Below, piece by piece: positions 5,636 through 9,135 of a stretch of 9,135 nucleotides of DNA (position 1 is the first letter of the stretch; every line of letters begins with the position of its first letter). A model generated the notes under the pieces. It did no database searches, was not told the DNA's origin, and saw nothing but the letters and a program-made list of their open reading frames with translations. The stretch is taken from assembly GCA_016935935.1 (NCBI GenBank), contig JAFGPZ010000056.1, positions 1 to 9,135 on the forward strand, given 5' to 3'. This stretch comes from Deltaproteobacteria bacterium. Lineage in GTDB: Bacteria > Desulfobacterota > Syntrophia > Syntrophales > UBA2210. A program made the translations under genes and the position numbers.

Positions 5636-7931
5636 TTCTCCCCTTACCCTTCCCGTCGACTTCAATAGGATGATCAGAATAGTCAATCCTATGATGAAAT
5701 ATTCCTGTCAGAATTCTATTGAAGCTCTCACCTATTTTGTTAAGATCCCGGAGAGTTAATTCGGATTCATCAAGCTGACCCTCAGCCAATATCTGCCTGA
5801 TGCGGCTTACAACGTGATTCTTTATCCTCGAAGGGGTTGGGTTCTTCAGTGTTCGTGACGATGCCTCTATTACATCGCCCAGGAGTACCAGTCCCGCTTC
5901 TTTTGATAGAGGTTTAGGGCCGGGATACCTGAAATCACTTTCCAGGGTAAATTGACCTGATATCTCCTCATTCTTTTTTGCTTTTTCGTAAAAATAACTC
6001 ACAATACTTGTGCCATGGTGCTGCCTGATGATGTCTATTATTGGCCTTCCCAGTTTGTACTCCTTCGCAAGGGCACATCCATCCTTGACATGCGATATTA
6101 TAACGAGACTGCTCATCTGAGGAGTCAGTGAATCGTGTTTATTTTCCCAATTTTCCTGATTTTCTATGTAATAGATCGGTTTTTTTATCTTACCTATGTC
6201 ATGGTAGTAGGCGCTGACTTTTGCCAGAAGTGAGTTGGCATTAATAGCCTCGGCAGCGGACTCGACCATGGATGCCACGACTATGCTGTGATGGTAAGTT
6301 CCCGGCGCCACCATTATCATCTGTTGGAAAATAGGTTGATTTAGGTTTGCCAGTTCCAGCAATTTAATGTCAGTGGTATAGCCAAGAAATGCCTCAAAAA
6401 GTGGAATTGTCCCCGATACTATAATTCCGGACGAAATGCCTCCAACCATACCCATGATAAGTTTGATAATAGTGTTCGTTGTTAAAAGATTTCCCGACAA
6501 CAGAGATAAACTTATTATAATTGCCATATTTGCCAGACCTATTAAGAGGCCGGCTTTGAAAAAGTCGGAACGCTGCTTGCAGCGAATAATACGGTGTGTA
6601 GCTATGGCGCTTCCAATAAAAGAAAAGAGGAACATGGACATTTTGTCGTCGAATAGAAAAGCTACAAGAAAAGAAACGCCGACAGCAAAAATGAGGCCCA
6701 TTTGCCTGTTGAGAAGCAGAGTAATAAGCATGGCGCCAACAGTTAACGGTATGGCGAAAAAGATTGCGTTTGAAGGGATTATGTCAAAGGCAATTTCGAC
6801 TGATGTACAGATGAATATGCCAGCCTTAGCCAGTAACAACTGAAGGATCGTTGTAAGACTAAGAAGCAATAGGTCTATGTTAGTTTTTTTTAAGGATTTA
6901 AGGGTGTTTTCAAACATCTTATACAGAATATATGATAGCAGTAAAGCTGTAAGAAACATGCCGAGGAAAGCAGATATGTTCAACATGCTCTTTCCCTCCT
7001 GGTTATGAAAGAGTGCATTGAGTTTGTCCAATCCGGGAGGGGTGATTTTTTCTCCTTCTCTGACAATCATCTCATTTTTTTGAACCTTGTAAAACACCGG
7101 CTTAATGCTATCCCAAGCTATCTGCCTTCTGTTTTCCGTCGTATTTTTTGCGAATGTGAGATTGGGACGAATCATCTTGGATGCCAGAGAAACTGTTACA
7201 GGTATAAGCTGTTTTGACCTGTCTTTTAAAACGGCATTAGAGTCCTCTTGTATAAGTTTATTGATATCGGTCATAACAGTTATGAATGAAAGGTCATCTA
7301 TTTCTCTCTCTTCCTGCGTCTTTACATCGAGTATTATAATACCCTTACCTTGGTTAACATTCTTTATTGTTTCATCACTTACAGGTCCACGGTTATAAAT
7401 ATTATAGATAAGTTTTACTGCGTCATTGCATATGTCGAAGGAGAATTTGTACTTGTAAAGGGTATTGTACTCATTGTTGGTAAGTTTAATCGTTGAAAGC
7501 TCCTCGAAGGTGCTTCGTAATTGTTTATTGAAGTTGGGATCATTCGGTTTTTGCGCGTTTCTGAGATCTTCGCCAGCCGCAAGAAATGCCTTCGCAAGAA
7601 TGATTCCCATCTGCGCCGGCATGTTACTATCATAGTCATAGACGGGTCTAACTTCTTCCATTTCGAGGAGTCTTTTCTGTTTTGTTGATGCCGCATCTTC
7701 TACGAGGAAGTCCCTGTCTGCCTTTATATTACTTGTTGCAATGGAGCCGACGCTGTAGTCGGGCAGATTGTCGTAAATTATCTGAGGATAGATTGTTAAT
7801 GAAAGGACAAGACTGACTGATATTGCTAGGAGCCATCTCTGAAAAATAAGATCCCTGGCTATTGGAAATAATGAGAAAAACTTTTCCGATATAGCTTTTT
7901 TGCCGTTTATTGATTTCTTGGGTTTAATCAT
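5538..7931 (-). CDS. pgpH: 7TM-HD domain phosphohydrolase, PgpH-type (predicted c-di-AMP phosphodiesterase)
   Basis: The 797-aa product has the PgpH architecture. One N-terminal membrane segment (about 33-52) is followed by a large extracytoplasmic region (about 55-315, 7TMR-HDED type, containing MIVREGEKITPPGLDKL). A multi-pass hydrophobic block follows (about 317-515), then a cytoplasmic HD domain (about 540-750). Metal-binding residues visible are H547 in TYHHS, H577-D578 in YYHDIGK, H614 in ISHVKDG, the HH of RQHHG (638-639) and D686 in LLGDVIEA. Characterised PgpH proteins hydrolyse cyclic di-AMP; that activity is inferred here. Start: ATG 21 bp after the phoH stop with no clear Shine-Dalgarno, so coupling to phoH is likely. 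The last 32 residues are a basic, Lys/Asn-rich tail encoded in the stretch that also encodes the start of ybeY, and they contain an A9 run. Confidence 0.9.
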   Translation of the reverse strand: MIKPKKSINGKKAISEKFFSLFPIARDLIFQRWLLAISVSLVLSLTIYPQIIYDNLPDYSVGSIATSNIKADRDFLVEDAASTKQKRLLEMEEVRPVYDYDSNMPAQMGIILAKAFLAAGEDLRNAQKPNDPNFNKQLRSTFEELSTIKLTNNEYNTLYKYKFSFDICNDAVKLIYNIYNRGPVSDETIKNVNQGKGIIILDVKTQEEREIDDLSFITVMTDINKLIQEDSNAVLKDRSKQLIPVTVSLASKMIRPNLTFAKNTTENRRQIAWDSIKPVFYKVQKNEMIVREGEKITPPGLDKLNALFHNQEGKSMLNISAFLGMFLTALLLSYILYKMFENTLKSLKKTNIDLLLLSLTTILQLLLAKAGIFICTSVEIAFDIIPSNAIFFAIPLTVGAMLITLLLNRQMGLIFAVGVSFLVAFLFDDKMSMFLFSFIGSAIATHRIIRCKQRSDFFKAGLLIGLANMAIIISLSLLSGNLLTTNTIIKLIMGMVGGISSGIIVSGTIPLFEAFLGYTTDIKLLELANLNQPIFQQMIMVAPGTYHHSIVVASMVESAAEAINANSLLAKVSAYYHDIGKIKKPIYYIENQENWENKHDSLTPQMSSLVIISHVKDGCALAKEYKLGRPIIDIIRQHHGTSIVSYFYEKAKKNEEISGQFTLESDFRYPGPKPLSKEAGLVLLGDVIEASSRTLKNPTPSRIKNHVVSRIRQILAEGQLDESELTLRDLNKIGESFNRILTGIFHHRIDYSDHPIEVDGKGKGRNGGISKKSAKKNKNRRPKDTEISIQDFRENQL

Positions 7932-7952
7932 ATAAGGAATGAATCCGGCAGA

Positions 7953-8945
7953 TTATCGATTGTCCCGTTTTATTTTGTCAAGGTTATTATAGGCGCGTAT
8001 AATGTCTTGAACAAGCGGGTGTCTGACAACGTCTATCTCAGAGAAATAAACAAACTGAATCCCGTCCGTTTTCTTCAGGATTCCTTCAGCCTCAACTAAA
8101 CCAGATATTTTATCATGGGGCAGATCAATCTGGGTCACATCTCCTGTTATAACTGCTTTTGATCCAAAACCAAGTCGTGTGAGAAACATCTTCATCTGCT
8201 CTGTGGTGGTGTTCTGTGCCTCGTCGAGAATTACAAAGGAGTCATTCAGTGTTCTGCCCCGCATAAATGCGAGAGGGGCAACCTCTATAATTCCCTTACT
8301 TATCAGAGCAGACGCCTTTTCGAAAACTACCATATCATACAGGGCATCATAAAGCGGTTTAAGATATGGGTTTACTTTTTCGGAAAGATCGCCAGGGAGA
8401 AATCCCAACCTTTCCCCGGCCTCAAGGGCCGGTCTTGTCAAGACGATGCGGTTTACCTTTTTCCCAAGCAAAGCAGCAATGCCCGTGGCCATGGCAAGAT
8501 AGGTTTTACCAGTGCCAGCTGGACCTATGCCGAATACGATATCACTATTTCTTATAGAGTCGATATAAAGTTTCTGTGCAACACTCTTTGGAGCTATTAC
8601 CCTTTTATTGGACGAAATAAAGACGGTGTCCAGGAAAATCTGTTCAAGGTTAACGGAACTGTTTCTGGAAAGAATCCGGTGCGCGTAATCGATATCCTGG
8701 GCGTATATTGGGTAGTCCTTTCTGATTATTCCATAAAGCTGGACGAGCATATTTTCGACAAGGTCTACACAGAATGGATCTCCCTCAATTGATACAGTAC
8801 CTCCCTTTACATTAAGCTTTACGTCTTCCATCTCTTCAATGAGCTTAATGTTACTGTCATACTCTCCGAAAAGCATTTTAATCGCGTTGTTCTCCGGAAA
8901 GTTGATCTGTTTTGAGTAAACGCTCCGTGGAGCCTGTAACTTCAA
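7953..8945 (-). CDS. phoH: PhoH-family ATPase (YbeZ-type)
   Basis: This is a P-loop ATPase with a PhoH domain, a family found beside YbeY in many bacteria and thought to act in RNA or ribosome metabolism. The 330-aa product is of normal length. Walker A is GPAGTGKT (141-148), Walker B is VILDEAQN (238-245), and the sensor-like region ITGDVTQIDLP (266-276) is intact. The N-terminal region has the usual FPENNAIKMLFGEYD stretch. The start is not an ATG: the frame is closed by a stop at 8979-8981 and the only reasonable early start is TTG at 8945. The first internal ATG (M24, 8876) would remove conserved N-terminal sequence. A weak AGG lies 12 nt upstream. A tiny 10-codon frame (8942-8974) ends in a TGA that overlaps the TTG. 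It is probably the first gene of a phoH-HD-ybeY operon. Confidence 0.94.
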   Translation of the reverse strand: MKLQAPRSVYSKQINFPENNAIKMLFGEYDSNIKLIEEMEDVKLNVKGGTVSIEGDPFCVDLVENMLVQLYGIIRKDYPIYAQDIDYAHRILSRNSSVNLEQIFLDTVFISSNKRVIAPKSVAQKLYIDSIRNSDIVFGIGPAGTGKTYLAMATGIAALLGKKVNRIVLTRPALEAGERLGFLPGDLSEKVNPYLKPLYDALYDMVVFEKASALISKGIIEVAPLAFMRGRTLNDSFVILDEAQNTTTEQMKMFLTRLGFGSKAVITGDVTQIDLPHDKISGLVEAEGILKKTDGIQFVYFSEIDVVRHPLVQDIIRAYNNLDKIKRDNR

Positions 8946-8989
8946 GTAATTATACGACCTGTTTGTATTTCCATTTTTTTATCAACACT

Positions 8990-9022
8990 AAAAACCCAAA
9001 AATGAAGAGCCATGCTATCATT
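8990..9022 (-). terminator. Possible intrinsic terminator of the M20-family gene
   Basis: On the minus strand an imperfect hairpin (AATGA pairing with TCATT, an internal mismatch, then AGC/GCT around an ATG loop; 9001-9022) is followed by a broken T tract, TTTTT-GGG-TTTTT (8990-9002). It begins 33 bp after the stop at 9055. The stem is short and AT-rich, so termination may be partial and read-through into phoH is possible. The rest of 8946-9054 has no convincing phoH promoter. A perfect TATAAT (8949-8954) sits only 3 nt before the TTG and lacks a partner -35. Confidence 0.4.
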
Positions 9023-9054
9023 ATGAGTTTTTCATTGCAACATTGAATTTACTA

Positions 9055-9135
9055 TTACTGCAGGAACAAATGGGCGTACACCTTGGCGTTGCCCACCATA
9101 TTATCGATAACAGAGTATTCATTCGGCTGATGCAT
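9055..9135 (-). CDS. C-terminal end of a probable M20-family metallopeptidase/deacylase (5' end outside window)
   Basis: On the minus strand the frame is open from the window edge and encodes 26 residues before TAA (9055-9057), beginning HQPNEYSVIDNMVGNAK after the first codon. An H-x-PNEY/PNE motif followed by a helix near the C terminus is typical of M20/M25/M40 peptidases and related deacylases, where this His is a metal/active-site region residue. The remainder lies beyond the window, so substrate and exact subfamily cannot be judged. It is co-oriented with phoH across 109 bp that contains a possible terminator, so it is probably a separate transcription unit. The call rests on a single short motif. 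Confidence 0.6.
   Translation of the reverse strand: MHQPNEYSVIDNMVGNAKVYAHLFLQ

Noticed and set aside
5636..5686. Upstream ATG at 5686 as the ybeY start
   Set aside because: It would add 17 non-family residues and lengthen an already large overlap; the ATG at 5635 has a better purine-rich site and a typical YbeY N terminus.
6436..6843. Open plus-strand frame of 135 codons opposite the HD gene
   Set aside because: It lies opposite the membrane-block codons of the HD gene, has no plausible start context and resembles no protein family. It is an artefact of the opposite strand.
1..9135. A novel defence, mobile or biosynthetic system
   Set aside because: Every substantial gene belongs to a well-known housekeeping or envelope family, and no integrase, transposase, toxin-antitoxin pair, phage gene or biosynthetic enzyme is visible.

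Overview
This window looks like ordinary chromosome of a Gram-negative bacterium. The GC content appears low-to-moderate by eye (not computed). An outer membrane is implied by apolipoprotein N-acyltransferase and by a LysM lytic transglycosylase with a lipoprotein signal. The gene content suggests a Deltaproteobacteria/Desulfobacterota-type organism: corC-lnt-prfB, a 7TM-HD phosphohydrolase lying between phoH and ybeY, and a large SLT+LysM lipoprotein. That placement is an inference from gene content and protein style, not from a search.

Layout. The plus-strand left arm holds the 3' end of a CorC/HlyC-family gene (1-186), lnt (191-1726) and prfB (1707-2796). These are tightly packed: a 4-nt gap, then a 20-nt overlap. 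prfB needs its autoregulatory +1 frameshift at an in-frame UGA (1776-1778). An intergenic stretch (2797-3021) follows, with an inverted repeat, a 12-bp palindrome abutting a perfect -35 box, a probable promoter and a second dyad. It leads to an MltD-like lytic transglycosylase lipoprotein of 717 aa (3022-5175) with five LysM-like modules, the last two a recent tandem duplication. The minus-strand right arm, read from right to left, holds the last 26 codons of a probable M20-family peptidase (9055-9135), a possible terminator, phoH (7953-8945, TTG start), a 797-aa 7TM-HD phosphohydrolase of the PgpH type (5538-7931), and ybeY (5186-5635). ybeY overlaps the end of the HD gene by 98 nt. The two arms converge with only 10 bp between stop codons.

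How the genes fit together. YbeY (rRNA maturation and ribosome quality), PhoH/YbeZ, CorC/YbeX and Lnt form one cluster in E. coli (ybeZ-ybeY-ybeX-lnt). Here the same genes are present but split into two facing arms, with prfB and the HD gene added. RF2, YbeY and PhoH relate to translation and RNA quality. Lnt and the transglycosylase relate to the envelope, and Lnt would be expected to acylate the transglycosylase if its Cys21 is lipidated. The PgpH-type protein would link the cluster to cyclic-dinucleotide (c-di-AMP) turnover.

I see no mobile element, CRISPR array, phage gene or defence system. The points most worth a second look are local: the variant prfB frameshift site, the HD/ybeY overlap around an A9 run, the LysM duplication, the palindrome-flanked promoter, and the split cluster.
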